DNA from: Stella humosa
GTDB taxonomy: Bacteria; Pseudomonadota; Alphaproteobacteria; ATCC43930; Allostellaceae
Reading direction: 5' to 3'
Assembly: GCF_006738645.1 (NCBI RefSeq)
Contig: NZ_AP019700.1
Span: 5,514,351 to 5,578,350, forward strand
DNA length: 64,000 bases
The notes under the pieces were generated by a model. That model searched no databases, was not told the origin of the DNA, and saw nothing but the letters and a program-made list of their open reading frames with translations. This document shows positions 38,337 to 46,375 of the stretch, piece after piece. A program made the position numbers and the translations under genes. Every line of letters starts with the position of its first letter. Position 1 is the stretch's first letter.

Positions 38337-39182
38337 TCAGGCCGCCGCCACATGGCCGGCATCGGCGGGCGGCGGGGCTGGCCGGCGGGCGATGGACAGC
38401 CAGCGGCCGGCCAGCGCCCGGTCCATCCCCGCGACGATGACCTGCCGGCAATGGGCGGCGAGCGCCTTGCGCGAGCCGAAATCGTCGATCGTCACGGGCG
38501 CGTGAAACTCGACCGACACCGTGCAGTCGCCCAGGCCGGCCAGTTTCCACAGATGCAGGCCCAGCTCCATGTCGCCATACCAGGCATAGAACGGGCGCAG
38601 CCCGTGCCCGAGCGGAATGCCGTCGAGCCGGACATAGGCGATGGTGACGGGCTGCACCGTGACGGGCCGGCCGTCGATGCGCTGCTCGGCCGCGCTGAAG
38701 AGAGCTGTCTTGAAGGGCAGGACGCGGTTGCCGTCGCTGCTGGTGCCCTCGGGGAAGAGGATCAGGCTGTCGCCGATCTCCAGCCGCCGGGCGATCTCGT
38801 TGCGCTGGCCGGCGGTGTCGGTCCGGCGCTGCCGGTTGACGAAGACCGTCCGCTGCAGGCGGGCGAGCCAGCCGAACAGCGGCCAGCCGGCGACTTCGGC
38901 CTTGGCCACGAAACTGCCGCCGATCAGCGAACCCAGCACGCCGATGTCCAGGTAGGAGCAATGATTGATGATGTAGAGCGTCGGCTGCGCGCGCGACCGC
39001 TCTCCATGCCGCTCGACGCGCATGCCGAGGATATGCAGGCAGATCCGGTGGTAGATCAGCGGCAGCGCGGTGGCCGCGCGGCGGGCCCGCAGCGTGACCA
39101 GGACCCACTGCACCGGCATCAGCGCAAGGGTGAACGAGAAGTAGAATGTCAGCCGCCAGGCCGCGAGCAGGGAGGATCCCAT
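38337..39182 (-). CDS. olsA: Lyso-ornithine lipid O-acyltransferase (PlsC-like, OlsA)
   Basis: 281 residues with one N-terminal membrane segment. The acyltransferase motifs are NHCSYLD (HX4D) and FPEGTSSDGNRVLPFK. General PlsC members acylate lysophosphatidate, but the gene directly follows olsB by 5 bases, so acylation of lyso-ornithine lipid to ornithine lipid is the likely reaction. The ATG at 39182 is preferred over longer frames, which would overlap olsB. Confidence 0.87.
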   Translation of the reverse strand: MGSSLLAAWRLTFYFSFTLALMPVQWVLVTLRARRAATALPLIYHRICLHILGMRVERHGERSRAQPTLYIINHCSYLDIGVLGSLIGGSFVAKAEVAGWPLFGWLARLQRTVFVNRQRRTDTAGQRNEIARRLEIGDSLILFPEGTSSDGNRVLPFKTALFSAAEQRIDGRPVTVQPVTIAYVRLDGIPLGHGLRPFYAWYGDMELGLHLWKLAGLGDCTVSVEFHAPVTIDDFGSRKALAAHCRQVIVAGMDRALAGRWLSIARRPAPPPADAGHVAAA

Positions 39183-39187
39183 GCCCC

Positions 39188-40054
39188 TCACCCTTCCCGC
39201 GACCGACGCTCGTAATGCTTGTAGTACTTGTCCGTGACGAGATCGGTCTTCACCACGATGCAGATGTCGGTGGTGTTGAACTGCTCGTCCACCACCGCCC
39301 CGTCGCCGACGAAGCCGCCCAGCCGGAGATAGCCCTTCACCAGCGGCGGCAAATCGGCCAGCGCGCGCAGCGGCTCGATCGTGTCGGCCGGCAGCATGCG
39401 CATGTCGACATAGCGGTCGGCCACCGCGCGCGGGCGCAGGTGGGGCGGGGCCAGATGGTGGTGGTAGAGATAGGAAAGCGGCACCGCCAGCGCCGACGGA
39501 TCGGTGCCGGGCAGGCTGGCACAGCCGAACATCAGGGCGATGCGGTGGCGGAAGACATATTCGGCGATGCCGCGCCACAGGAGCTGCATGGTCGGCCGGG
39601 TGCGATAGCCGACATCGACGCAGGAGCGCCCGAGCTCCAGGATGTCTTCCGGCAGGGCCTCCAGCTGCGAGATGTCGTACTCGGCGGCCGTGTAGAAGCC
39701 GCCATGGCGACGGGCCGCCTCGCGCCGGATCAGGCGATAGGTACCGACGACCGAGGATGCGCCTTCGCCGCGCGAATGGTCGATGACCAGCAGATGGTCG
39801 CAGAGCGGGTCGAAATCGTCGAAGTCGCGCGCCAGCCGGGCCATCTCGGGCGTCGGGCGGGCCGCCATCTCTTCATAGAAGACCCGGTAGCGCAGCGCCT
39901 GCGAGGCATCGATATCGGCCTCGTTGCGCGCCAGCCGAACTTCCATGGTGCCGGAGCGGATCGACAATCCGTCCGCCCCCCATTGCGGCCCGGACGCCGA
40001 ATCGCCGGACTGGCCCTCCTCGGGGGAGCAGGCAGAGTTTGTTTCGGCTGACAT
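39188..40054 (-). CDS. olsB: L-ornithine N-alpha-acyltransferase (OlsB)
   Basis: Transfers a 3-hydroxyacyl group to ornithine, the first step of phosphorus-free ornithine lipid synthesis. 288 residues of the GNAT-like OlsB family: ALRYRVFYEEM, DHLLVIDH, VVGTYRLIRREAA, FYTAAEYDI, ILELGRSCVDVGYRTRPTMQLLW and FVGDGAVVDEQFNTTDICIVV. The first ~40 residues are low-complexity. It is 11 bases after fur and 5 before olsA. Ornithine lipids often rise under phosphate limitation, but no Pho box could be recognised here. Confidence 0.92.
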   Translation of the reverse strand: MSAETNSACSPEEGQSGDSASGPQWGADGLSIRSGTMEVRLARNEADIDASQALRYRVFYEEMAARPTPEMARLARDFDDFDPLCDHLLVIDHSRGEGASSVVGTYRLIRREAARRHGGFYTAAEYDISQLEALPEDILELGRSCVDVGYRTRPTMQLLWRGIAEYVFRHRIALMFGCASLPGTDPSALAVPLSYLYHHHLAPPHLRPRAVADRYVDMRMLPADTIEPLRALADLPPLVKGYLRLGGFVGDGAVVDEQFNTTDICIVVKTDLVTDKYYKHYERRSREG

Positions 40055-40065
40055 CGCGATCCGGA

Positions 40066-40527
40066 TCAGGGCTTCTTGGCGCGATCCGGCCGGTCCAGCG
40101 GAACGCCGTACAGCTCCAGCCGGTGGCCCACCAGCTTGAAGCCCAGGCTGGCGGCGATGCGTTCCTGGAGCGCCTCGATCTCGGAATTGTGGAATTCGAT
40201 CACTCGGCCGCTTTCGACATCGATCAGGTGGTCGTGGTGCTCGTCCGGCGTCTCCTCGTAGCGCGCACGCCCATCGCCGAAATCATGGCGATTGAGGATG
40301 TCGGCCTCTTCGAAGAGCCGCACGGTGCGATAGACGGTGGCGATCGAAATGCGCGGGTCTATTTCGGTCGCACGGCGATGAACCGATTCGACGTCCGGGT
40401 GGTCGCTGGAATCCGACAGCACCTGCGCGATGATGCGCCGCTGCTCGGTCATTTTCAGGCCCTTGTCCATGCAAAGGCGTTCGATACGCGAGGGCACCTG
40501 GCTCTCCGTGTTCGGTCGGTCCATCAT
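40066..40527 (-). CDS. fur: Fur family metalloregulator (Fur/Mur type)
   Basis: 153 residues. Winged helix: GLKMTEQRRIIAQVLSDSSDHPDVESVHRRATEIDPRISIATVYRTVRLFEEADI. The metal site segment EHHDHLIDVESGRVIEFHNSEIE has the regulatory His/Glu ligands but lacks the CxxC structural zinc site, as in alphaproteobacterial Fur/Mur proteins, which may respond to manganese as well as iron. The ATG overlaps the rimI stop (TAATG). Irr is less likely because the Irr heme motif is absent. Confidence 0.92.
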   Translation of the reverse strand: MMDRPNTESQVPSRIERLCMDKGLKMTEQRRIIAQVLSDSSDHPDVESVHRRATEIDPRISIATVYRTVRLFEEADILNRHDFGDGRARYEETPDEHHDHLIDVESGRVIEFHNSEIEALQERIAASLGFKLVGHRLELYGVPLDRPDRAKKP

Positions 40528-41063
40528 TATACCCGCTTACGGGTTGCACGACCATGGTAGCCGGGTCGGTAATCGGAATCAGCAATACCAACCAAACCAT
40601 TAGCGCGAACGCGAGTGAACAGCAAGGCAGTGACCGCAGGGCCCCGCGGCCGGCGATAGTAGCCGGGCCGGATGCCGACCTGCCGGAAGCCGGCCGCGGC
40701 ATAGAGTGCCACCGCCGCCGCGTTGTCCTCCGCCACTTCGAGATGGACCCTGTCCACCCCGTCCGGCAGCACGGCCAGCAGGTGGTCGAGCAGCATCCGT
40801 CCCGCCGCCCGCCGGCGATGGGCGGGGTCGACGCCGATGGTCAGGATCTCCGCCTCGTCGACGACGGACCGCCAGAGCGCCAGGCCGATCGGGCGGTCGC
40901 CCGCGACCAGTGCCGCCCCCACCACGCCCGGCTGGGCCAGCAGGCCGTCCCAGGCATCGGCCGGCCATGGCTCGGCTGGAAAGCAGGCCGCGTGCAGCAG
41001 CGCCAGCCATTCGCCGTCGCCAGGACCGATCGCTTCGATTCGGCCGGGCGGCAGCGCCGTCAT
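40527..41063 (-). CDS. rimI: Ribosomal-protein-alanine N-acetyltransferase RimI
   Basis: 178 residues, a GNAT with EILTIGVDPAHRRRAAGRMLLDHLL (acetyl-CoA loop) and VHLEVAEDNAAAVALYAAAGFRQVGIRPGYY, the standard RimI ending. It acetylates the N-terminal Ala of ribosomal protein S18, although broader activity is common. It overlaps tsaB by 4 bases upstream and fur by one base downstream. The C-terminus is about 20 residues longer than usual. Confidence 0.9.
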   Translation of the reverse strand: MTALPPGRIEAIGPGDGEWLALLHAACFPAEPWPADAWDGLLAQPGVVGAALVAGDRPIGLALWRSVVDEAEILTIGVDPAHRRRAAGRMLLDHLLAVLPDGVDRVHLEVAEDNAAAVALYAAAGFRQVGIRPGYYRRPRGPAVTALLFTRVRANGLVGIADSDYRPGYHGRATRKRV

Positions 41064-41734
41064 GCCGCGGCCGGCGGCAGGCTGACGTCGGGCGGGCGCA
41101 GATAGACCGGGCGCGGCGGCAGCAGCGGCTGGCCCGCCGCAAGCATGGCCGCGGCCGCGGCCGCCAGCACGGCGGCATCCGCGGGGCCGTCATGGACGAC
41201 GATCGCGGGCACGCCGGATGCGGACAAGGCCGCGGCGACCAGGCGGGCCGCGTCGCCGGCGACGGCGATCGGGGCTGCCGCCCCCCAGCCGGACAGACGG
41301 GCGGCGATGCCGGACGGGGTGGCCACGAAGGGCTCGCCCGCGCCCTCCTTTGTCAGGATCCGGACGAAGACCTCCTCCCGCCGGCTGTCGATGGCCAGCA
41401 GCAGGGGGCGGGCGCCGCCGGCCGCCCGTGCGTGCACGTCGAAGCTCGAGATGCCCCAGGCGGGGATGGCTGCCGCGATGGCGATGCCCTGGGCGAGAGC
41501 CAGGCCGACGCGCAGGCCCGTGAAGCTGCCGGGACCAACCGTCGCCACCACCGCGTCTAATTCGGCGGCCGCGGTTCCGGCATCGGCCAGGACCGACCGG
41601 ACCAGGGGTGCCAGATGGGCGGCGTGGCCGCGATCGGTCACCAGCCGCCGCGCGGCCAGGACGGCCCCATCCCGCCAGACGGCGGCCGAGCCGGCCCCCC
41701 CGGCAGAATCGATCGCCAGCAGAGTCAGGCCCAT
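41060..41734 (-). CDS. tsaB: tRNA threonylcarbamoyladenosine biosynthesis protein TsaB
   Basis: 224 residues of the ASKHA fold: LLAIDSAGGAGSAAVW at the N-terminus, HAAHLAPLV, VVATVGPGSFTGLRVGLALAQGIA near 62-85, and AIDSRREEVFV. TsaB is the scaffold for TsaD and TsaE in t6A synthesis at tRNA position 37. First gene of the tsaB-rimI-fur-olsB-olsA unit, divergent from the dipeptidase gene with a 60-base gap. Confidence 0.95.
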   Translation of the reverse strand: MGLTLLAIDSAGGAGSAAVWRDGAVLAARRLVTDRGHAAHLAPLVRSVLADAGTAAAELDAVVATVGPGSFTGLRVGLALAQGIAIAAAIPAWGISSFDVHARAAGGARPLLLAIDSRREEVFVRILTKEGAGEPFVATPSGIAARLSGWGAAAPIAVAGDAARLVAAALSASGVPAIVVHDGPADAAVLAAAAAAMLAAGQPLLPPRPVYLRPPDVSLPPAAA

Positions 41735-41794
41735 AGCCTGCCATGCCGTTCGATGCTAGCCAAGCCGACGCCAACGCACGACAGCGGATGACCC

Positions 41795-42343
41795 ATGCTC
41801 GTACCCGTGGATGCCCAGCAGAGCGGCATCATCGTGACCCTCGCCTATGGTACGCCGGACAACCTGTCCGGCCGGCCGATCTATCTCAACCCGATCTGCC
41901 TGCTGCAGGTGGAAGCGGCCGCCAAGCTGGCCCATGCCGCCCGACTGGCGCAGGCCCTGGGCCTCGGCCTGCAGATATTCGACGCCTATCGCCCGCCCGA
42001 GGCGCAATGGCGCCTGTGGGAGGCCTGCCCCGACCCGACCTTCGTGGCTGACCCGCGCCGCGGCTCGCCCCATTCCCGCGGCATCGCCATCGACCTGACC
42101 CTGGTGGACGGCAACGGGCGGGCGCTGGAGATGGGCACCGGGTTCGACGCCGTCGTCGACCAGTCGCACCATGCCCGCACCGACGTCTCGCCGGAAGCGC
42201 AGCGCAACCGGCTGCTGCTGCTGGGTCTGATGACGGCGGCCGGCTGGGACAACTACAGCAAGGAGTGGTGGCACTATCAGCTTTTCGACGCCAAGCGCTA
42301 TCCGCTGATCGCCGACGGCGCGATGGCACCACCGCTCATGTAG
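41795..42343 (+). CDS. D-alanyl-D-alanine dipeptidase (VanX/DdpX family)
   Basis: 182 residues. Zinc and catalytic motifs are complete: Arg66 in FDAYRPPEAQW, His93 and Asp100 in SPHSRGIAIDL, and Glu157/His160 in KEWWHY. It hydrolyses D-Ala-D-Ala, in Gram-negatives usually to recycle cell-wall dipeptide as with E. coli DdpX. No signal peptide is evident, so it is likely cytoplasmic. No vanA/vanH or ddp transport genes are near, so glycopeptide resistance is not implied. Confidence 0.9.
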   Translation: MLVPVDAQQSGIIVTLAYGTPDNLSGRPIYLNPICLLQVEAAAKLAHAARLAQALGLGLQIFDAYRPPEAQWRLWEACPDPTFVADPRRGSPHSRGIAIDLTLVDGNGRALEMGTGFDAVVDQSHHARTDVSPEAQRNRLLLLGLMTAAGWDNYSKEWWHYQLFDAKRYPLIADGAMAPPLM

Positions 42344-42352
42344 CGGGCGAAC

Positions 42353-42376
42353 CCGCGCGATCACATGATCGCGCGG
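42353..42376. terminator. Perfect 10-bp hairpin between convergent dipeptidase and nfuA
   Basis: CCGCGCGATC at 42353-42362, loop ACAT, and the complement at 42367-42376. It spans the nfuA stop codon and lies 10 bases after the dipeptidase stop. Probable bidirectional terminator, without a T-run. Confidence 0.45.
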
Positions 42377-42915
42377 ACCTCCTGCACCTCGGGCACATAG
42401 TGGCGCAGCATGTTCTCGATGCCGCTCTTCAGCGTGGCGGTGGAGCTGGGGCAGCCGGCGCACGAGCCCTGCATGTGCAGGTAGACGACCCCGTCCTCGA
42501 AGCCGTGGAAGACGATGTCGCCGCCATCCTGGGCGACGGCGGGCCGCACCCTGGTTTCCAGCAGTTCCTTGATCTGCGCCACCACTTCGCTGTCCTCGCC
42601 GGCATCGGCCACGACATCGCCGGCCGCCTCGGGGAGGATGGTCGGCCGGCCCGAGGTGAAGTGTTCCATCACCATGCCGAGGATGGCGGGCTTCAGCACG
42701 TACCAGTCCTTCTCCGCGGTCTTGGTCACGGTGACGAAGTCGCTGCCGAGGAACACGCCGGAAACGCCGTCGACATCGAACAGGCGCTGGGCCAGGGGAG
42801 AGCGGCCGGCGGTGGTGCGATCGGCAAAGTCGGCGGTGCCGGACGCCATCACTTCGCGGCCCGGCAGGAACTTCAGCGTGGCCGGGTTGGGGGTGGTTTC
42901 GGTCTGGATGAACAT
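42361..42915 (-). CDS. nfuA: NfuA-type iron-sulfur carrier
   Basis: 184 residues: an N-terminal Nfu domain (MFIQTETTPNPATLKFLPG, VSGVFLGSDFVTVTK) and a C-terminal NifU domain with the cluster-binding CAGCPSSTATLKSGIENML. It carries and delivers [4Fe-4S] clusters to target enzymes; MiaB and LutB in this window are the sort of clients involved. The 100-base gap to the upstream Usp gene holds no clear feature. Confidence 0.95.
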   Translation of the reverse strand: MFIQTETTPNPATLKFLPGREVMASGTADFADRTTAGRSPLAQRLFDVDGVSGVFLGSDFVTVTKTAEKDWYVLKPAILGMVMEHFTSGRPTILPEAAGDVVADAGEDSEVVAQIKELLETRVRPAVAQDGGDIVFHGFEDGVVYLHMQGSCAGCPSSTATLKSGIENMLRHYVPEVQEVRAIM

Positions 42916-43015
42916 GGGCGTGCTCCCGGGCGGCAGGGGCGAATGGAACTACCCCCAATCTGGGCGGTCGGGCCCGGCCGATCAACCATCCTTGGAGGAG
43001 GGTCTTGGCGTGCGC

Positions 43016-43477
43016 TCAGGCCAGCGCCGCGATCTGCGCGTCGGTCAGCGATCCCGGTACGATCGTGACGGGCACCTTCAGGCGGTGCGAGTATTTGCCG
43101 GCCAGGTAGCTGATCAGCGGGCCCGGCCCATCGGGGGAGGTCGATGCTGCCAGCACCAGGATCGAGATCGACGGGTCCTCGTCGATCAGTTCCAGCAGCG
43201 CCTCGCGCCGCCGGCCCTCGCGGATGTAGACGACCGGCAGGGAGCCGGCCATCGGTTCGACCTCGGCCGCGACCTTCATCAGGAGCGCCTCGGCCTCGGC
43301 CCGCTTCTCCTCGCGCATCAGTTCCTTGACGCCCATCCACTGGCCGTCGTCATCCGTGTCGATGACGTAGAGGAGGGCTACGCGCCCGCCCGTCCGCCGG
43401 GCGCGGCGGCAGGCATAGCGCAGCGCCACCTTCAACTCGTCGCTTTCGTCGACGACGACCAGGAAGATACGCGGCAT
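43016..43477 (-). CDS. Universal stress protein (UspA) family
   Basis: 153 residues from the ATG at 43477 (MPRIFLVVVDESDELKVALRYA). A TTG at 43510 would add 11 residues and leave a 6-base gap to the previous gene, so the start is uncertain. The fold elements VALLYVIDTD, ISILVLAASTS and the C-terminal KVPVTIVPG are seen; a full GxxGxxxG ATP-binding loop is not obvious. It follows the TIGR02186 gene and is likely in the same transcript. Confidence 0.85.
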   Translation of the reverse strand: MPRIFLVVVDESDELKVALRYACRRARRTGGRVALLYVIDTDDDGQWMGVKELMREEKRAEAEALLMKVAAEVEPMAGSLPVVYIREGRRREALLELIDEDPSISILVLAASTSPDGPGPLISYLAGKYSHRLKVPVTIVPGSLTDAQIAALA

Positions 43478-43516
43478 GGCGGACGGAGCCTCGGTCTGCA
43501 CGACGGTCAAGGAACT

Positions 43517-44263
43517 TCAGTTCCGGCGGAAGATGATCCCCGCGAGCCATCCTGCCATTCCGGCTACCAGCACGGCAATGATGCCGTAGATGGCGGCATA
43601 GCGGTGGGCGATGTCGGCCATATCGGCGCCGACGCCGATCTTGCTGACGACGAGCGGCGTCGCCTGGGCCGCCACCACCTCGCCGTCGCGCACCAGGAAG
43701 ACGTCGACCGTGTAGGTGCCCGTCGGCACGTTCGCCGGAAAGCGGATGTTGGTCCGGAACAGCCGTTCGCCCAGGAAACGCACCTGGCCCGCCTCGGTGA
43801 CGAACAGTCCTTCGTCGGTCTTGCTGCGCACGAGCGCGTCGCGGAACAGCTCGATCGTCTCGGGCGAGCGCTCCCGGCGGGCATCGAAGCGCAGGGCGCT
43901 GGTGCCGAACTGCTCGCGCAGGCGCAGCGTCGGGGAGGTGAAGGTCTCGATATCCCGCGTGGTGGCGATCGCGTAGTAGGCCGGCACGCGCTCGAACCGC
44001 ACGCTCTGGACGTTCATCCAGAAACCGGCCACCCGCCCCTTGCGGCGGACGGTGGCCAGCCCCTCGGGCCCGCGCACGAGCACCACGACGTCGCCCGGGC
44101 CATCGGTCGCCCCGAACAGCACGACGTCGCTGCCGGTGAAGCCGGTGGTGATGGCGATCAGATGACTGGAAACATCGGCCGTCAGCGGATCGGCGGCGGC
44201 CGGCCGTGGCGCCAGGGCCAGCATCAGGGCCGCGAACAGGAGAAGGGCGAGGCGCGCCGGCAA
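43517..44263 (-). CDS. TIGR02186 family membrane-anchored periplasmic protein
   Basis: 248 residues: signal peptide ~1-24 (ending RPAAA-D), a predicted beta-rich periplasmic domain (~25-215), and one C-terminal membrane helix (IYGIIAVLVAGMAGWLAGIIF) with a short cytoplasmic RRN tail. Conserved stretches include LIAITTGFTGSDVVLFGAT, FWMNVQSVRFERVPAYYAIATT, FRTNIRFPANVPTGTYTVDVFLVRDG. The family has no known function but is typically found beside TauE/SafE permeases, as here (14 bases downstream). Confidence 0.85.
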   Translation of the reverse strand: MPARLALLLFAALMLALAPRPAAADPLTADVSSHLIAITTGFTGSDVVLFGATDGPGDVVVLVRGPEGLATVRRKGRVAGFWMNVQSVRFERVPAYYAIATTRDIETFTSPTLRLREQFGTSALRFDARRERSPETIELFRDALVRSKTDEGLFVTEAGQVRFLGERLFRTNIRFPANVPTGTYTVDVFLVRDGEVVAAQATPLVVSKIGVGADMADIAHRYAAIYGIIAVLVAGMAGWLAGIIFRRN

Positions 44264-44277
44264 GGGGATGCGCCTGC

Positions 44278-45195
44278 CTAGCGCCGCTGGGTGACGACGG
44301 TGAAGATGTCGCCCGGCGTCAACGTCAGGTCGACCAGCAGCTTGCCGGCGACGACCAGCAGCAGCAAGGCCAGCAGCCCGCGAAGCTGCTCGCCGCGCAG
44401 GCGCTGGCTCATCACCGAACCGAAATGCGAGCCGACCACCCCGCCGATCAGCAGGATGAAGGCCAGCAGGGCATCGACCGTCTGGTGCTGGATCGCCTGC
44501 AGCAGCGTGGCGCTGGCCGCCACGAAGACGATCTGCACCTGGGCCGTGCCCGGCACCACCTGGGTCGGCATGCCGAGCAGGTAGATCATGGCCGGGACCA
44601 TGATGAAGCCGCCGCCCACGCCCATGACGCCCGACAGGATGCCGATGCAGAAGCTGAGGGCCAGCGGCATCAGCACGCTGATGTAAAGGCGGGAGCGCGG
44701 AAAGCGGACCTTGAAGGGCAGGCCGTGGGCCCAGTAGTGCTCGTGCAGGCGGCGCCGGCCGCCGGTCGAATGACGGCGGCGCAGAAAGGTGCGCGTCGCC
44801 TCGATCGCCATCAGCGTGCCGACCGTTCCGAGCAGCACGACGTAGCTGAGCGAGATGAAGAGGTCGATCTGGCCGAAACGCCGCAACAGGCCGAACAGCA
44901 GGACGCCGACCACCGAGCCGACGAAGCCGCCCGCGACGACGACGCCCGCCATGCGCATGTCGATGGTGCGGCGGCGCCAGTGGGCGTAGGCGCTGGTGAC
45001 GCCGCCGGCGATCACCTGGTTGGCGGTCGAGGCCACGGCTACCGCGGGCGGGACACCGATGAAGATCAGGAACGGCGTCATCAGGAAGCCGCCGCCGACG
45101 CCGAACACGCCGCCCAGGAAGCCCACCCCCGCACCGAGCCCGATCAGCAGGAAGATGCTGACGGACATTTCGGCTATCGGAAGGTAAACGCTCAT
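44278..45195 (-). CDS. TauE/SafE (TSUP) family permease
   Basis: 305 residues with about eight membrane segments in two halves. The first half has GLGAGVGFLGGVFGVGGGFLMTPFLIFIGVPP and the second SFCIGILSGVMGVGGGFIMVPAMIYLLGMP, the duplicated GVGGG motif of the family. A basic loop (~130-165, RRRHSTGGRRR) separates them. Sulfur oxyanions or organosulfonates are typical substrates; the actual one is unknown. Head of a permease-TIGR02186-Usp unit, 120 bases past trpS. Confidence 0.9.
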   Translation of the reverse strand: MSVYLPIAEMSVSIFLLIGLGAGVGFLGGVFGVGGGFLMTPFLIFIGVPPAVAVASTANQVIAGGVTSAYAHWRRRTIDMRMAGVVVAGGFVGSVVGVLLFGLLRRFGQIDLFISLSYVVLLGTVGTLMAIEATRTFLRRRHSTGGRRRLHEHYWAHGLPFKVRFPRSRLYISVLMPLALSFCIGILSGVMGVGGGFIMVPAMIYLLGMPTQVVPGTAQVQIVFVAASATLLQAIQHQTVDALLAFILLIGGVVGSHFGSVMSQRLRGEQLRGLLALLLLVVAGKLLVDLTLTPGDIFTVVTQRR

Positions 45196-45216
45196 GGTCC
45201 GGGGTAAGGCCAGCCG

Positions 45217-45251
45217 GAAAAAGAATCGGGTCCGGCCAATGCCGGACCCGA
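45217..45251 (-). terminator. Rho-independent terminator of trpS
   Basis: An 11-bp perfect stem (45226-45236 with 45241-45251, loop CAAT on the plus strand) followed in the minus-strand direction by ATTCTTTTTCC. It lies 65 bases after the trpS stop. The stem plus T-run is the clearest intrinsic terminator in the window. Confidence 0.8.
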
Positions 45252-45315
45252 ATCGGAGGCTACGCCGAAGACCCCGTCGGCGGAAGGGTCTACCGCCCGC
45301 CGGGGCCCGAACTTG

Positions 45316-46323
45316 CTAGCCGTGTTGCGGACGCAACATGCCGACCATCTCGTAGATCTCCGCCAAGTGCGGGGCGGCGACCGCGTTGGCACGCTCCGCC
45401 CCACGCGCGAGGATGGCATCGACATGGTCGGGCGCCGCCACCAGGCGCTTCATCTCCGCCCCGATCGGTCCCAGGACCGACACGGCGAGGTCCGCCAGCT
45501 TTTCCTTGAAGCCCGAGAACTGGGCACCGGCGAACTCCGCGATCGCCGCATCCCGATCGATGCTGGCCAATGCGGCATAGATGTCGAGCAGGTTCTCGGC
45601 CTCTGGCCGGTCGGCCAGCCCCTCCACGCTGTCGGGCAGCGGCAACGGGTCGGTCTTGGCGCGCCGGATCTTGAGCGCGACCGTCTCGGCATCGTCGGTC
45701 ATGTTGATGCGCGAATAGTCCGACGGGTCGGACTTGCTCATCTTCTTGGTGCCGTCGCGCAGGCTCATCACCCGGGTCGCGGTGCCGAGAATCTGGGGTT
45801 CCGGCAGGGGGAAGTATTCCACCCCGTAGGCGCGGTTGAAGGCGCCGGCGATGTCGCGCGCCAGCTCCAGATGCTGCTTCTGGTCCTCGCCGACCGGCAC
45901 GTGGGTGGCCTTGTAGAGCAGGATGTCGGCGGCCATCAGCACCGGATAGGAATAGAGGCCAAGGCCCGCCATGTCCTTCTGCTTGCCGGCCTTCTCCTTG
46001 AACTGGGTCATGCGGTTGAGCCAGCCGAGCGGCGTCAGGCAGCCGAGCACCCAGGCCAGCTGCGAATGGCCGGCCACCGTGCTCTGGTTGAAGATCGTGC
46101 AGTGGTCCGGGTCGACGCCGGCCGCGATGTAGGCGGCGGCCACCTCGCGCGTGCTGGCGCGCAGGCCGGCCGGGTCCTGCGGCAGGGTGATCGCGTGCAG
46201 GTCGACGATGCAGAAGATGCAGTCGTAGTCGTGCTGCAGGCCCACCCAGTTGCGGATCGCGCCCAGATAGTTGCCGAGGTGCAGATTGCCGGTCGGCTGG
46301 ATGCCGGAGAAGATTCTGTTCAT
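45316..46323 (-). CDS. trpS: Tryptophanyl-tRNA synthetase
   Basis: 335 residues from the ATG at 46323 ([26 protein letters not shown], containing the HIGH-equivalent HLGN). KMSKSDPS is present near residue 200, with [29 protein letters not shown] before it. Class I synthetase charging tRNA-Trp. It is 52 bases after murJ and last in the minus-strand run, followed by a strong terminator. Confidence 0.97.
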   Translation of the reverse strand: MNRIFSGIQPTGNLHLGNYLGAIRNWVGLQHDYDCIFCIVDLHAITLPQDPAGLRASTREVAAAYIAAGVDPDHCTIFNQSTVAGHSQLAWVLGCLTPLGWLNRMTQFKEKAGKQKDMAGLGLYSYPVLMAADILLYKATHVPVGEDQKQHLELARDIAGAFNRAYGVEYFPLPEPQILGTATRVMSLRDGTKKMSKSDPSDYSRINMTDDAETVALKIRRAKTDPLPLPDSVEGLADRPEAENLLDIYAALASIDRDAAIAEFAGAQFSGFKEKLADLAVSVLGPIGAEMKRLVAAPDHVDAILARGAERANAVAAPHLAEIYEMVGMLRPQHG

Positions 46324-46375
46324 CTGGAAGGTCCCGCAGGATGGTCGGCGGTTATCGCCGTGCCCGCCGGGCCGG

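Noticed and set aside
41795-42343. Glycopeptide resistance determinant
   Set aside because: A single VanX-like gene without vanH/vanA in a Gram-negative is best read as a dipeptide recycling enzyme.
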